Assembly (NCBI RefSeq): GCF_002846205.1
Contig: NZ_PHKV01000005.1
Coordinates: 310,001 to 374,000, forward strand
Direction of reading: 5' to 3'
DNA: 64,000 nucleotides
From: Xanthomonas prunicola
Lineage (GTDB): Bacteria; Pseudomonadota; Gammaproteobacteria; Xanthomonadales; Xanthomonadaceae
Shown piece by piece: positions 10,451 through 19,759 of the stretch. Made by a program: the position numbers and the translations under genes. The notes under the pieces were generated by a model, which was not told the origin of the DNA, searched no databases, and saw only the letters and a list, made by a program, of their open reading frames with translations. Each line of letters opens with the position of its first letter. Positions within the stretch are counted from its first letter, which is position 1.

Positions 10451-10933
10451 ATGAACGACAAAAGCACTGCCACCGGCACCGGTGGTGAATTCCTCAGCTT
10501 CGCTTTGGGCGAAGAACACTACGGCGTGGACATCCTGAAAGTGCAGGAAATCCGCGGCTACGATTCGGTCACCCGTCTGCCCGACGCGCCCGACTACATC
10601 AAGGGTGTGATCAACCTGCGCGGCACCATCGTGCCGGTGATCGACCTGCGCCTGAAGCTGCGCCTGAAAGAAGCGCGCTACGACGCCTTCACCGTGATGA
10701 TCGTGCTCAACGTCGAAGACCGCGTCGTCGGCATCGTCGTGGACAGCGTGTCCGACGTGATTCCGCTCAACGACGACCAGATCCGTCCCACGCCCGAGTT
10801 CGGCGCTGCGGTCGATACCCGTTTCATCTCGGGGATCGGCACCCAGGACGATCGCATGTTGATCCTGCTGGATATCGAAACCCTGCTGGACAGCACCGAG
10901 CTGGGCCAGCAGCTGGTCGAAGAAGCCGCCTGA
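10451..10933 (+). CDS. cheW: Chemotaxis coupling protein CheW
   Basis: 160 residues, one CheW domain over nearly the whole length, with typical segments EFLSFALGEEHYGVDILKVQ, GVINLRGTIVPVIDLRLKL and MLILLDIETLL. It bridges receptors and the CheA kinase in membrane arrays. No cheA or cheY is present in this window, so the kinase must be encoded elsewhere. It has its own sigma-28-like promoter and is followed by a 314-base gap, so it is probably a single-gene unit. Confidence 0.97.
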   Translation: MNDKSTATGTGGEFLSFALGEEHYGVDILKVQEIRGYDSVTRLPDAPDYIKGVINLRGTIVPVIDLRLKLRLKEARYDAFTVMIVLNVEDRVVGIVVDSVSDVIPLNDDQIRPTPEFGAAVDTRFISGIGTQDDRMLILLDIETLLDSTELGQQLVEEAA

Positions 10934-11247
10934 TTCAAGCGGCTGGTTTGCCTCGCCTGCGGTCGTCGGCAGAGGTGTGGGGGTGTGCGGGAGCCGTCAT
11001 GTACCACGTGTACATGGCGCCGCCCGGCATCCACTGCACCACTCCGACGGCCGCAATGCGTTAAGCGAACGCATCTAAGACTATTGCGTGTCGGGAGTCT
11101 CCCCACACACGACGCACCACGCTATTGAAGTGCAATGAACATCACATTTTTTGGATTCAAGTTGAACGGCGGCTAGCCGATAGCTGAATGGAAGCCCGCA
11201 TCCACTCAACGGGTCACCGTTCGACTTTTGATTTCTGGAGAATCCCA
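10934..11247. other. Intergenic region after cheW
   Basis: Contains a short inverted repeat CATGTAC/GTACATG (10998-11016) and a sigma-28-like promoter (11157-11183). The stretch around 11145-11160 is AT-rich. No other element is recognised. Confidence 0.5.
11157..11183 (+). promoter_or_regulatory. Sigma-28 (FliA)-type promoter candidate
   Basis: TCAA (11157-11160), 15-base spacer, GCCGATAG (11176-11183), 64 bases before the start of the small exported protein at 11248. It probably also serves the receptor gene downstream. Confidence 0.6.
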
Positions 11248-11631
11248 ATGAAGTTCCTGCTCTCGCTCCTCCCCGTCGCTGCTCTCGTGATCGTTGCTCC
11301 CTCGCTGTCGGCCCAGTCGCAGGAAATGATTCCGCCGGAAATGGCGACGCGCTTCGTTGGCAAGGACGGCATGGTGTGCGGCAAGGTCGAAAAGGCCAAG
11401 TACGCGCAGAGCTCGGAAGGCGAACCCACCTTCCTGTACATGGGCGGCATGTTCCCGCGCCACACCTTCTCGGCCCGTATCGACGGCGCCAACCGCGGCA
11501 AGTTCAGCTTTGCCCCGGAAACCCTGGAAGGCAAGGACGTCTGCGTCCTCGGCAAGATCCAGCGCGACAGCTCGCGCGCCGAAATCGAAGTCAGCTCCCC
11601 GGCCAGCCTGAAGCTCGCCACCATCAAGTAA
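11248..11631 (+). CDS. Small exported protein, OB-fold-like, function unknown
   Basis: 127 residues. A signal peptide of about 20-22 residues (MKFLLSLLPVAALVIVAPSL, then SAQ) predicts a periplasmic product. The mature part is a beta-rich domain (VCGKVEKAKY, EPTFLYMGGMFP, FSARIDG, VCVLGKIQRD) whose pattern resembles small secreted OB-fold nucleic-acid- or ligand-binding domains, but I cannot name a family. ATG 11248 is chosen over the open frame from 11188 because it starts the signal peptide and follows CTGGAG. It sits between cheW and a receptor with a sigma-28-like promoter, suggesting expression with motility genes. Confidence 0.8.
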   Translation: MKFLLSLLPVAALVIVAPSLSAQSQEMIPPEMATRFVGKDGMVCGKVEKAKYAQSSEGEPTFLYMGGMFPRHTFSARIDGANRGKFSFAPETLEGKDVCVLGKIQRDSSRAEIEVSSPASLKLATIK

Positions 11632-11639
11632 TCGCATCG

Positions 11640-11669
11640 CACATCGCCACGCCCATGCGTGGCGATGTG
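11640..11669. terminator. Perfect 13-bp hairpin between small exported gene and receptor
   Basis: CACATCGCCACGC (11640-11652) and GCGTGGCGATGTG (11657-11669) are exact complements with a 4-base loop, 8 bases after the stop codon. There is no T-run. It may attenuate rather than abolish transcription into the receptor at 11713. Confidence 0.5.
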
Positions 11670-11712
11670 CTGTCTGGATTATGCGGACTGACTTTTACGG
11701 GGGATCGTGTCA

Positions 11713-14094
11713 ATGCAATGGATCAATAATCTGAAATTGATGCCGCGGCTGATGCTGGCGTTCGGCATCGTGCTGCTGATCATGCTGGTACAGGGAATCA
11801 TCGCGTACTCGGGGCTGGCATCGCTCAACAACGTGACCCGCGACCTGGCCGGCAACACCATGTCCAGCGTGCGCGAAGCCGGCGATCTGCGCGGCATGCT
11901 GGGCGAATACCGGAATGCGTCTTATCAAAACCTGGTGCGCGCCAGCGATGCGGTCAAGCAGGAAGCCAAGGTTCGCACCAAGAAGCTCAATGGCGAGATC
12001 GAGGCCACCATCAAGGGCTACCCGCGCCTGATCGAGAGCCCGCAACAGAAGAAGCTGTTCGACGTGTTCGTGGCCGACTGGAAGAAGGCCTCGGCTTCCT
12101 ACGCCAGCGTCAATGAAATGATCGAACTCAATCTGCCCGACGACGCCATCGACACCTTCGTCGGCGAAACCCGCACCCTGCACAACAAGGCCAAGGATTC
12201 GCTGGCTGCGTTGATCGCCGAAGACAACATGCTGGCGCAGGCAGCCAAGACCAAGGCCGAAAAGGTCCACGCCACCTCCGTCTCGCTGACCGTGATGGTG
12301 CTGCTGATCGGCATTGCCGGCGGCCTGGGCCTGGCGTTCCTGTTCGCCCGTTCCATCGTCAAGAGCATGCTCGGCGCGGTCACCACCGCCACCGAGATCG
12401 CCGGCGGCAAGCTGGACGGCCAGATCAACGTGCAGGGACAGGACGAAGTGGGCGAGTTGATGCGCTCGATGCAGCGCATGCAGCGCGACCTGAAGGAGCG
12501 TATCGAACGCGATCAGAGGATTGCCGACGAAAACCTGCGTATCCGTACCGCGCTGGACAAGTCCTCGACCGGCACCTTCATCACCGATCCCGAGCGCGTG
12601 ATGATCTACGCCAACGACGCCTTCAAGAAGATCGTGGCGCAGTACGAAAGCAGCATCCGCCTGGCATCGCCCGAGTTCGATGCGAGCAAGGTCATCGGTC
12701 AGCACATCAGCTATCTGGGTCTGTCAGATGCGACCGTGCGCAAGGCCATTGCCGCATTGGAACGCGATGGCGTCACCAGCTTCGAAGAGCGCTTCGGCGA
12801 AGTGGTGCTGGCACAGACGGTCACCGCCATCAAGAACGAACAGGGCGAGACCAGCGGCGAAGTCTGCGAATGGCGCGACCGCACCATCGAGGTCCAGGTG
12901 GAAGACGAAGTCGCCCGTATCGTGCGTGCCGCTGCCAGCGGCGACATGAGCGGCCGCGTGGAAACCGACGGCAAGCAGGGTTTCTTCCTGCAGTTGGCGC
13001 AGCAGCTCAACGGCTTGCTGGATGCCAATGCCGGCAGCCTGGAGCAGATCTCGGCCCTGTTGTCCGCGCTGTCGCGCGGCGACCTGACCGTGCGCATGCA
13101 TGGCGAGTTCAGCGGCGTGTTCGCGCAGATGCGTGACGATGCCAATGCCACCGCCGAGCAGCTGGCCGACATCGTTGGGCGCATCAAGCTGTCGTCCAGT
13201 GCGATCAACTCGGCCGCTGGCGAAATCGCCTCGGGCAACAGTGACCTGTCGCACCGTACCGAGCAGCAGGCCGCCAACCTGGAAGAAACCGCAGCTTCCA
13301 TGGAAGAGCTCACCTCCACCGTCAAGCAGAACGCCGAAAGCGCCCGTCAGGCCAACCAGCTTGCCATCGGTGCCACCGGCGTGGCCTCGCAAGGCGGTGA
13401 AGTGGTGTCGCAGGTGGTCACCACCATGTCCGGCATCGAAGCCTCGTCCAAGAAGATCGCCGACATCATCAGCGTCATCGATGGCATCGCCTTCCAGACC
13501 AATATCTTGGCGTTGAATGCAGCGGTGGAAGCGGCACGTGCCGGCGAACAGGGCCGCGGTTTTGCGGTGGTCGCCTCCGAAGTGCGTACGCTGGCACAGC
13601 GTTCGGCCGGTGCGGCGAAGGAGATCAAGGGCTTGATCGACGATTCCGTGCACAAGGTTGCCGAAGGCTCGGCACTGGTCCGCAAGGCTGGCGCCACCAT
13701 GGCCGACATCGTGGCCAGCGTGCAGCGCGTCACCGACATCATGGGCGAGATTTCTGCTGCTTCGCAGGAGCAATCGTCCGGTATCGAGCAGGTCAACCAG
13801 ACCATCACCCAGATGGACGAAACCACCCAGCAGAATGCTGCGCTGGTGGAAGAAGCCACCGCCGCCGCCCGCTCGATGGAAGAGCAGGCCGGTCACCTGG
13901 CCGAAGCGGTGTCGGTGTTCAAGCTGGACGAATCGGCTGCGCAGGTAACCCAGACCGCACGCGTGCGGCAGATCGCCTCGCGCCCGGTTGCAGTGAAAGG
14001 CGCCGCCAAGCCGGTAGCGCGGGCAGCGGCAACCGCGGTGCGGCCTGCCAAATCACAGGCTGCGCTGGCCGACGGTAACTGGCAAGAGTTCTGA
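11713..14094 (+). CDS. Methyl-accepting chemotaxis protein with internal PAS domain
   Basis: A 793-residue receptor. TM1 is at about 14-35, followed by a helical periplasmic sensor of about 150 residues and TM2 at about 192-215. HAMP follows, then a cytoplasmic PAS-like domain (about 275-395; [20 protein letters not shown]), a HAMP-like linker and the MA domain. The C-terminus NWQEF is an xWxxF CheR-tethering pentapeptide. The PAS insertion matches that of the 889-residue receptor, while the periplasmic part is of a different type: a domain-shuffled paralogue. ATG 11713 follows ACGGGGGAT at suitable spacing; GTG 11707 is an alternative. No separate promoter is obvious, so it is probably read from 11157-11183. 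Confidence 0.93.
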   Translation: MQWINNLKLMPRLMLAFGIVLLIMLVQGIIAYSGLASLNNVTRDLAGNTMSSVREAGDLRGMLGEYRNASYQNLVRASDAVKQEAKVRTKKLNGEIEATIKGYPRLIESPQQKKLFDVFVADWKKASASYASVNEMIELNLPDDAIDTFVGETRTLHNKAKDSLAALIAEDNMLAQAAKTKAEKVHATSVSLTVMVLLIGIAGGLGLAFLFARSIVKSMLGAVTTATEIAGGKLDGQINVQGQDEVGELMRSMQRMQRDLKERIERDQRIADENLRIRTALDKSSTGTFITDPERVMIYANDAFKKIVAQYESSIRLASPEFDASKVIGQHISYLGLSDATVRKAIAALERDGVTSFEERFGEVVLAQTVTAIKNEQGETSGEVCEWRDRTIEVQVEDEVARIVRAAASGDMSGRVETDGKQGFFLQLAQQLNGLLDANAGSLEQISALLSALSRGDLTVRMHGEFSGVFAQMRDDANATAEQLADIVGRIKLSSSAINSAAGEIASGNSDLSHRTEQQAANLEETAASMEELTSTVKQNAESARQANQLAIGATGVASQGGEVVSQVVTTMSGIEASSKKIADIISVIDGIAFQTNILALNAAVEAARAGEQGRGFAVVASEVRTLAQRSAGAAKEIKGLIDDSVHKVAEGSALVRKAGATMADIVASVQRVTDIMGEISAASQEQSSGIEQVNQTITQMDETTQQNAALVEEATAAARSMEEQAGHLAEAVSVFKLDESAAQVTQTARVRQIASRPVAVKGAAKPVARAAATAVRPAKSQAALADGNWQEF

Positions 14095-14110
14095 TTCACC
14101 GCTGTCACCC

Positions 14111-14137
14111 CAACGCCCCGGCACAGCCGGGGCGTTG
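14111..14137 (+). terminator. Strong hairpin after receptor gene
   Basis: CAACGCCCCGGC (14111-14122) and GCCGGGGCGTTG (14126-14137) form a perfect 12-bp GC-rich stem with an ACA loop, 16 bases after the stop codon. It is followed by TGCATCTGG, without a full T-run. Confidence 0.65.
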
Positions 14138-14292
14138 TGCATCTGGGCACGGCATCTGCGTTGATCACCACGCGCACGCTGCTGCGGACAACCTGATGAG
14201 CCGCCATGGCTCTGAGCGGCCAGCGAATGCACCGCCATACCCCATCGCACGGCCTACCGAACCCAACCGCGTGCAATCCATGCATTGGCGCT

Positions 14293-14319
14293 TCAGTTGC
14301 GTGACTACGTGGCCGATAT
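14293..14319 (+). promoter_or_regulatory. Sigma-28 (FliA)-type promoter candidate for cheRDB
   Basis: TCAG (14293-14296), 15-base spacer, GCCGATAT (14312-14319), 22 bases before cheR. The -10-like box is strong and the -35-like box is degenerate. Confidence 0.5.
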
Positions 14320-14341
14320 CTAGTGATAGCTCACGACGCGT

Positions 14342-15208
14342 ATGGATATGACGACTACGACCCCCGCTTCAGACACACGCGAATTTGACTTCGGCGACCG
14401 CGACTTCAAGCGCGTCTGCGACTTGATCTACCAGCGTGTCGGTATCGCGTTGGCGCCAGCCAAGCGCGACATGGTGTATGGCCGTCTCTCGCGTCGTTTG
14501 CGCGTGCTCGGTCTGCGCTCGTTCCGTGATTATCTCGATCAGCTCGAAGCCGGCAACGATGAGGAAGAATGGCAGGCATTCACCAACGCGCTGACCACCA
14601 ACCTGACCTCGTTCTTCCGCGAGCCGCACCACTTCGACAAGCTGCGCGAAGAACTGCAAAAGCGCGCCTCGCAGGCGCCGTTGAAGATCTGGTCGTGCGC
14701 GGCCTCGACCGGTGAGGAGCCCTACTCCATCGCCATCACCGCCTGCGAAGCCTTCGGCACGCTGACCCCGCCGGTGAGCATCGTCGCCACCGACGTCGAT
14801 ACCCAGGTATTGGAAACCGCGTCGCGTGGCGTCTATGCCATCGACCGCGTCGCCTCGCTGGATGCTTCGATCAAGCGCAAATACTTTCAGCGCGGCAGCG
14901 GCCCCAACGAAGGCAAGTGCCGGGTCATTCCCGCACTGCGCCAACTCATCGAATACCGCCAGTTGAATCTGCTGGCACCGCGTTACGACGTCGGCGGCCC
15001 GTATGCCGCGCTGTTCTGCCGCAACGTGATGATCTATTTCGACAAGCCCACTCAACGCGGCATCCTGTCGCGCCTGGTCAGCCACATGGGCGACGACGGC
15101 CTGCTCTATACCGGGCATTCGGAGAATTACCTGCACGCGGCCGATCTGATCCAGCCGTGCGGGCGCACGCTGTATCGGCGCGCACCGCGCGCAGGAGCCT
15201 CTACATGA
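14342..15208 (+). CDS. cheR: Chemotaxis receptor methyltransferase CheR
   Basis: 288 residues. It transfers methyl groups from S-adenosylmethionine to glutamates of the receptors. An N-terminal helical domain ([20 protein letters not shown]) precedes the methyltransferase fold with [16 protein letters not shown] and [18 protein letters not shown]. Three receptors upstream end in the xWxxF pentapeptide that CheR binds. Its stop codon overlaps the cheD start by four bases (ATGA), so cheR-cheD-cheB are translationally coupled. Confidence 0.98.
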   Translation: MDMTTTTPASDTREFDFGDRDFKRVCDLIYQRVGIALAPAKRDMVYGRLSRRLRVLGLRSFRDYLDQLEAGNDEEEWQAFTNALTTNLTSFFREPHHFDKLREELQKRASQAPLKIWSCAASTGEEPYSIAITACEAFGTLTPPVSIVATDVDTQVLETASRGVYAIDRVASLDASIKRKYFQRGSGPNEGKCRVIPALRQLIEYRQLNLLAPRYDVGGPYAALFCRNVMIYFDKPTQRGILSRLVSHMGDDGLLYTGHSENYLHAADLIQPCGRTLYRRAPRAGAST

Positions 15209-15801
15209 GTACGGCCGTGCAAGTCGACGACGTCATGCGCTACCGCGATTCGCGCTTCCAGACCATCGCCGCCAAACTGCTGCCCACGCAGTATCTGGTG
15301 GTGGACGACGACACCGCGTTGACAACCACCCTGGGATCTTGCGTTGCAGCCTGCCTGCGCGATCCGGTGCTCAAGATCGGCGGCATGAACCACTTCTTGT
15401 TGCCAGAAGGCCAGATCGGCGATGGCGCACCCGCGCGTTACGGCAGTTACGCGATGGAGTTGCTGATCAACGACATGCTCAAGCGCGGCGCGCACCGCAA
15501 ACGCATCGAAGCCAAGGTTTTCGGTGGCGCCAACGTGCTCAAGGGCTTTACCAGCAACCCGGTCGGCACCCGCAACGCCGAGTTCGTCCGCCAGTACCTG
15601 CAGGCAGAACACATTCCCATCATTGCTGAAGATCTGTGCGGCATCCATCCGCGCAAGGTGTGGTTCTTCGCAACGACCGGCCGCGTCGTCGTGCAGCGTC
15701 TGCCGCATGCACACGAAGCCGAAGTCGCCGCCACCGAATCGGCCGTGCGCGCCCGTCTATCCAAAGCACCGGTCACCGGTGGAGTGGAGTTGTTCGAATG
15801 A
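15205..15801 (+). CDS. cheD: Chemoreceptor glutamine deamidase CheD
   Basis: 198 residues. It deamidates specific receptor glutamines. The catalytic Cys lies in [11 protein letters not shown] (Cys46), with the conserved Thr shortly before it and the catalytic His in [11 protein letters not shown] (His63). The FGGANVL segment is also typical. CheD is present in many flagellated bacteria but absent from E. coli, so adaptation here has three enzymes. It overlaps cheR and cheB by four bases each. Confidence 0.96.
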   Translation: MSTAVQVDDVMRYRDSRFQTIAAKLLPTQYLVVDDDTALTTTLGSCVAACLRDPVLKIGGMNHFLLPEGQIGDGAPARYGSYAMELLINDMLKRGAHRKRIEAKVFGGANVLKGFTSNPVGTRNAEFVRQYLQAEHIPIIAEDLCGIHPRKVWFFATTGRVVVQRLPHAHEAEVAATESAVRARLSKAPVTGGVELFE

Positions 15802-16874
15802 CGCTGGAAACTCCTGTGCGTGTACTGATCGTCGACGATTCGGCGGTCGTGCGTCAGATGCTCACCGAACTCCTCTCGCGCGATGCCGGCATCGAAGTGG
15901 TCGGCTCCGCCGCCGACCCGTTGCTGGCGCGCGAAAAGATCAAGCGCCTCAATCCGGACGTCATCACGCTGGATGTGGAAATGCCGCGCATGGACGGATT
16001 GGTGTTCCTGGAAAACCTGATGCGCCTGCGCCCTACTCCGGTGGTGATGATTTCATCGCTGACCGAGCGCGGCGCCGACACCACCTTGCAGGCTTTGTCG
16101 CTGGGCGCAGTGGACTTCGTGTCCAAGCCCAAGATCGACGTCGCACGCGGGCTGGAAGGTTATGCAGAAGAAATCGTCAGCAAGGTCAAGATGGCCGCCA
16201 AAGCCAAGGTCAGCGCACTGCACCGCCCCAGCACACCAAAGGTCACGCTCGACATGCAGTCGGCGCCGGTGCCCGGTAGCGCGCTGCGCTTTCGCACCAC
16301 CGACCGCCTGATCGCCATCGGTGCGTCCGCCGGCGGCACCGAAGCGCTGCGCGTGGTGCTCGAACACATGCCCGCCGATGCGCCCGCAGTGGTGATGACC
16401 CAGCACCTGCCGGCCAGCTTCAGCACTGCATTTGCAGAGCGCCTCAACCGCCATTCCGCCATGTCGGTGCGCGAAGCCACTGATGGCGAAGCGATCCTTC
16501 CCGGTCACGCGTATCTGCCGCCGGGCGGCCAGCATCTGCGCATCATCCGCGACGGTGCGCGTTGGCGCTGCCGTATCGACGATGGTCCGCCGGTCAATCG
16601 CCACAAGCCGGCGGTGGATGTGCTGTTCCGTTCTGTCGCCGCAAATGCCGGCCCCAATGCGGTCGGCGCCATCCTCACCGGCATGGGCGACGACGGCGCA
16701 CGCGGGCTGCTGGAAATGCTGCAGGCCGGCGCGCCGACGCTCGTGCAGGACGAAGCCAGCAGCGTGGTCTGGGGCATGCCCGGCGCGGCGTACAAACTCG
16801 GCGCGGCGCAGGAAGTGGTGCCGCTGGAGCGCGTGGCCGAGCGCTTGCTCGCATTGTCGGCGCAGGCACGCTGA
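15798..16874 (+). CDS. cheB: Chemotaxis response regulator / methylesterase CheB
   Basis: 358 residues. The N-terminal receiver domain has [14 protein letters not shown] and the phosphorylatable Asp59 in [12 protein letters not shown]. The C-terminal methylesterase domain has its catalytic triad at about Ser177 ([11 protein letters not shown]), His203 (MTQHLP) and Asp299 ([10 protein letters not shown]). It removes methyl groups from receptors when phosphorylated by CheA. Start ATG overlaps the cheD stop (ATGA); the frame is open further upstream inside cheD but has no receiver-domain sequence there. Confidence 0.98.
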   Translation: MTLETPVRVLIVDDSAVVRQMLTELLSRDAGIEVVGSAADPLLAREKIKRLNPDVITLDVEMPRMDGLVFLENLMRLRPTPVVMISSLTERGADTTLQALSLGAVDFVSKPKIDVARGLEGYAEEIVSKVKMAAKAKVSALHRPSTPKVTLDMQSAPVPGSALRFRTTDRLIAIGASAGGTEALRVVLEHMPADAPAVVMTQHLPASFSTAFAERLNRHSAMSVREATDGEAILPGHAYLPPGGQHLRIIRDGARWRCRIDDGPPVNRHKPAVDVLFRSVAANAGPNAVGAILTGMGDDGARGLLEMLQAGAPTLVQDEASSVVWGMPGAAYKLGAAQEVVPLERVAERLLALSAQAR

Positions 16875-16880
16875 TCCGGC

Positions 16881-19238
16881 ATGGCCGCGCATCCCTCGCA
16901 CCCGACCGACCCGTCCCTTCCGCTGACACAGGAAAGCGCGACAGGCGCTGCTACGGACGCGGAGGTCTATCGCACGCCGGGGACGGCTGAGCCGGTGCAT
17001 GCGAACGCGCCAAGCCACGATCTGGTCAGGCCCGGCCCGGTCACCGCCGGCATGGCCAAGGCCGGCGAACAGCCCGAGCAGCGCCGTTCGCGCCTGCTGG
17101 CCGAAGCGCTGGATGGCAGTAGCAGCGCTATTCTCATCTGCGATCTGCAATCGCGCCTGCTGTATGCCAACGATGGCTTCCAGCGCATGTTCGGCTACAC
17201 CGAAGCCGAGCTTGTCGGTCAGCGTCCATCGGATGTGTTGACCCGCGCGCAGAGCGACCAGGGCGAAGTCGCGCGCGTGCGCGAGCGCGCCGATGCCTTG
17301 CAGCAGACCCGTGCCGACTTGCTGGTCTATCGCAAGGACGGCTCGCCGTTGTGGGTCTCGCTCAACTTCAACCCGATCTACGACGCCGACCACACCCCCT
17401 CGCATTACGTGGCGGTGCTGACCGACATCACCGACACCAAGATGCACGAGGTGCTACAGCACCGCGTGCTGGAAGCCCTGGTGCAGGAACGCCCGTTGAT
17501 CGAGGTGATGACGCTGATTTGCACCGAGGTCGAACGCATCGCCCCGGAAGTGTTGGCGGCCGTCATGAGCGCCGACAACCAGGGCCGCCTGCATTCGCTG
17601 GCTGCGCCCAGCCTGCCGCCCGAATACGCCGAAGCGGTCAACGGCTTGAAAATCGCCCCGGGCGCAGGCGCCTGCGGCACCGCGGCCTGGCGCGGTCGCG
17701 CGGTGATGGTGGAAGACATCGCCACCGACCCGTCGTTCGAACCGTATCGCGATACGATGTTGCGGTGGGGCCTGCACGCCTGCTGGAGTACGCCGATCCG
17801 CTCCAACAGTGCGCGCGTGCTCGGCACCTTCGCGCTGTATTACCGCAAGCCGCACCGTGCCGATGCCTGGCATGTGCGGCTGACCGATTTGTGCCAGCAA
17901 CTGTGCACGCTGGCGCTGGAGCGCGAGCAGATCCGCCAGCGCGTGCATCAACTGGCGTTCTACGACACGCTCACCGGCTTGCCGAATCGCATCATGTTCA
18001 ACGCGCGCGCCGAGCAGGCGCTGACGCAGGCCGAATACGCCGGCGAACCAGCAGCGTTGATGTTCATCAACATCGATCGTTTCAAGCTCATCAACGATAG
18101 CCAGGGCCATGCCGCGGGTGATGGCCTGTTGCGCGATATCGCCCTGCGCATCAACGACCAACTCACCGCTACGGCGATGCTGGCGCGCCTGTCAGGCGAC
18201 GAATTCGCACTTGCGCTGCCGCAATGCAGTGCAGAGCAGGCCAGTGCCGCCGCAGAGCGCTTGTTGGTCAGTATCGCCAGCCCGCTGCCGGTCGGCCATA
18301 TGACCGTGCATTCGTCGGCCAGTATCGGCGTAGCGATGTTTCCCGAGGACGGCCGCGAGATCAATATCCTGTTGCGCCACGCCGATCTGGCGATGAATCG
18401 CGCCAAGAAGGAAGGCGGTGGGCGTTTCCGCTTCTTCAGTTCCGACATGAACCGCATGGCGCAGGAACGCGTTGCGCTGGAAGCGGAGCTGCGCCAGGCC
18501 ATCGGCCGCGACCAACTGCAGTTGCACTACCAGCCGCAGATGCATAGCGCCGCACCGCACGCGCTGTATGGCGTGGAAGCGCTGCTGCGCTGGAATCATC
18601 CGCAGCTGGGCGCGATTTCGCCCGCACGCTTTCTGCCTGTCGCCGAAGAGCAAGGCATGATGCCGCAGCTCAACGCCTGGGTCCTGCGGCGGGCCTGTGA
18701 GCAGGTGGCAGACTGGCGTCTGCGCGGCGTGCCGGTCACGCGCGTTTCGGTCAATCTGTCGGCCAGCAGCTTCGAAAGCCCGCGCATGCTTCCCGATCTG
18801 CTTCGATTGATCGCCGACACCGGCGTACAAACCTCCGACCTGACCCTGGAATTGACCGAAAGCGTGATGCTGTCCGGCCAGCCGGGCGTGCTGGAAAACC
18901 TGCACGCCATCCGCGAAGCCGGCATCTCGCTGTCGCTGGACGATTTCGGCACCGGCTATTCCAGCCTGAGCCATCTGCATCGCCTGCCGATCGACGAACT
19001 CAAACTGGACATGAGCTTCGTCCGCGATATCGAACACAGCGAGGACGCCCGCGCGCTCACCACCTCGGTGCTACGCATCGGCGAGCACCTGCGCAAGCAC
19101 GTGGTCGCCGAAGGCGTGGAAAACGAAGCACAACGCCTGTTTCTCGCCGACCTGGGCTGCGAAGTCCTACAAGGCTATCTGTTCTCGCGGCCGCTACCGG
19201 CCGCAGCGCTGGAAGCGTGGCTGGGCACACAGCCTTAG
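16881..19238 (+). CDS. PAS-GAF-GGDEF-EAL cyclic-di-GMP signalling protein
   Basis: 785 residues, soluble. After a low-complexity N-terminus, the order is PAS (about 70-190; NDGFQRMFGYTEAELVGQ), GAF (about 205-345), GGDEF (about 355-525) and EAL (about 535-780). The GGDEF signature is SGDEF, which may or may not be catalytic. The EAL domain keeps EALLRW, NLSASSF, ELTESVM, DDFGTGYSS and KLDMSF, so phosphodiesterase activity is plausible. It starts six bases after cheB and is probably co-transcribed, linking chemotaxis to c-di-GMP. The stop codon TAG is formed where the MITE-like element at 19238 begins, so the original C-terminus may have been slightly different. Confidence 0.93.
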   Translation: MAAHPSHPTDPSLPLTQESATGAATDAEVYRTPGTAEPVHANAPSHDLVRPGPVTAGMAKAGEQPEQRRSRLLAEALDGSSSAILICDLQSRLLYANDGFQRMFGYTEAELVGQRPSDVLTRAQSDQGEVARVRERADALQQTRADLLVYRKDGSPLWVSLNFNPIYDADHTPSHYVAVLTDITDTKMHEVLQHRVLEALVQERPLIEVMTLICTEVERIAPEVLAAVMSADNQGRLHSLAAPSLPPEYAEAVNGLKIAPGAGACGTAAWRGRAVMVEDIATDPSFEPYRDTMLRWGLHACWSTPIRSNSARVLGTFALYYRKPHRADAWHVRLTDLCQQLCTLALEREQIRQRVHQLAFYDTLTGLPNRIMFNARAEQALTQAEYAGEPAALMFINIDRFKLINDSQGHAAGDGLLRDIALRINDQLTATAMLARLSGDEFALALPQCSAEQASAAAERLLVSIASPLPVGHMTVHSSASIGVAMFPEDGREINILLRHADLAMNRAKKEGGGRFRFFSSDMNRMAQERVALEAELRQAIGRDQLQLHYQPQMHSAAPHALYGVEALLRWNHPQLGAISPARFLPVAEEQGMMPQLNAWVLRRACEQVADWRLRGVPVTRVSVNLSASSFESPRMLPDLLRLIADTGVQTSDLTLELTESVMLSGQPGVLENLHAIREAGISLSLDDFGTGYSSLSHLHRLPIDELKLDMSFVRDIEHSEDARALTTSVLRIGEHLRKHVVAEGVENEAQRLFLADLGCEVLQGYLFSRPLPAAALEAWLGTQP

Positions 19239-19375
19239 AGCGGCTAACAAAACGTAGCCAGCCGTCAGGTGGGCGCGGATGGCGCGCAGGAACCGGAGTG
19301 TCCGCGTGGTACATGCCGATTCCGAGCACCGGCCACGCCCGCCTGGGGGCTGCGCAGTAGTTTTGTTAGCCGCTC
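19238..19375. repeat. 138-bp MITE-like element with TTA target duplication
   Basis: GAGCGGCTAACAAAAC (19238-19253) is repeated as an exact inverted copy at 19360-19375, and the element is flanked by TTA on both sides (19235-19237, 19376-19378). The internal core includes GCGCAGGAACCGGA and CCGAGCACCGGCC. There is no transposase gene. Its first base completes the TAG stop codon of the upstream gene. GAG ends with a TNA-type duplication recall IS427/IS1031-group elements of the IS5 family (inference). Confidence 0.8.
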
Positions 19376-19759
19376 TTAACGCAACTGATGAAAAGCGGGG
19401 TGTTGGCGATGAGGCAGGGTGCGGTTGCCACCGAGTCCGGCATTTCCTGCTCGTACCAGGCATTGATTGGGAGTGCACGCCAACACTGCTGCCTATCGAT
19501 CGCGACCTGTTGCCGGTCACGTCGAGAACAAGCTCAGTTTTCCTAAGACATGCGCGCCATGCGTGCGTCGACTGCGGCCTGGCTACGCTGCGGCTTCGCT
19601 GCAGAGCGTCATGTCAAACAACCAGCCAACGATCTGCTGCGGTGCTTTCGCCGCTTGCAGGACCGTTGGCGGCAGGGATGCCGCCATCGGGCCCCCGTGG
19701 GCGGGTTCACCGCGTGTCCCGCGCGCGGTGAGGACACCGCGCACGCGACCAACCAAGCA
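19376..19759. other. Intergenic region with a repeat copy
   Basis: Between the MITE-like element and the convergent hydrolase gene. It holds a copy of the GGCGGCATGGATGCC family at 19665-19738. The remaining bases show no gene or clear terminator. Confidence 0.5.
19665..19738 (+). repeat. Intergenic repeat, GGCGGCATGGATGCC family (copy 2)
   Basis: GTTGGCGGCAGGGATGCCGCC is followed by GCGGGTTCACCGCGTGTCCC and CGCGGTGAGGACACC. It is homologous to 41107-41173 (same strand) and 9285-9326 (opposite strand). The first block is itself a hairpin (GGCGGCA/TGCCGCC). Confidence 0.65.
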
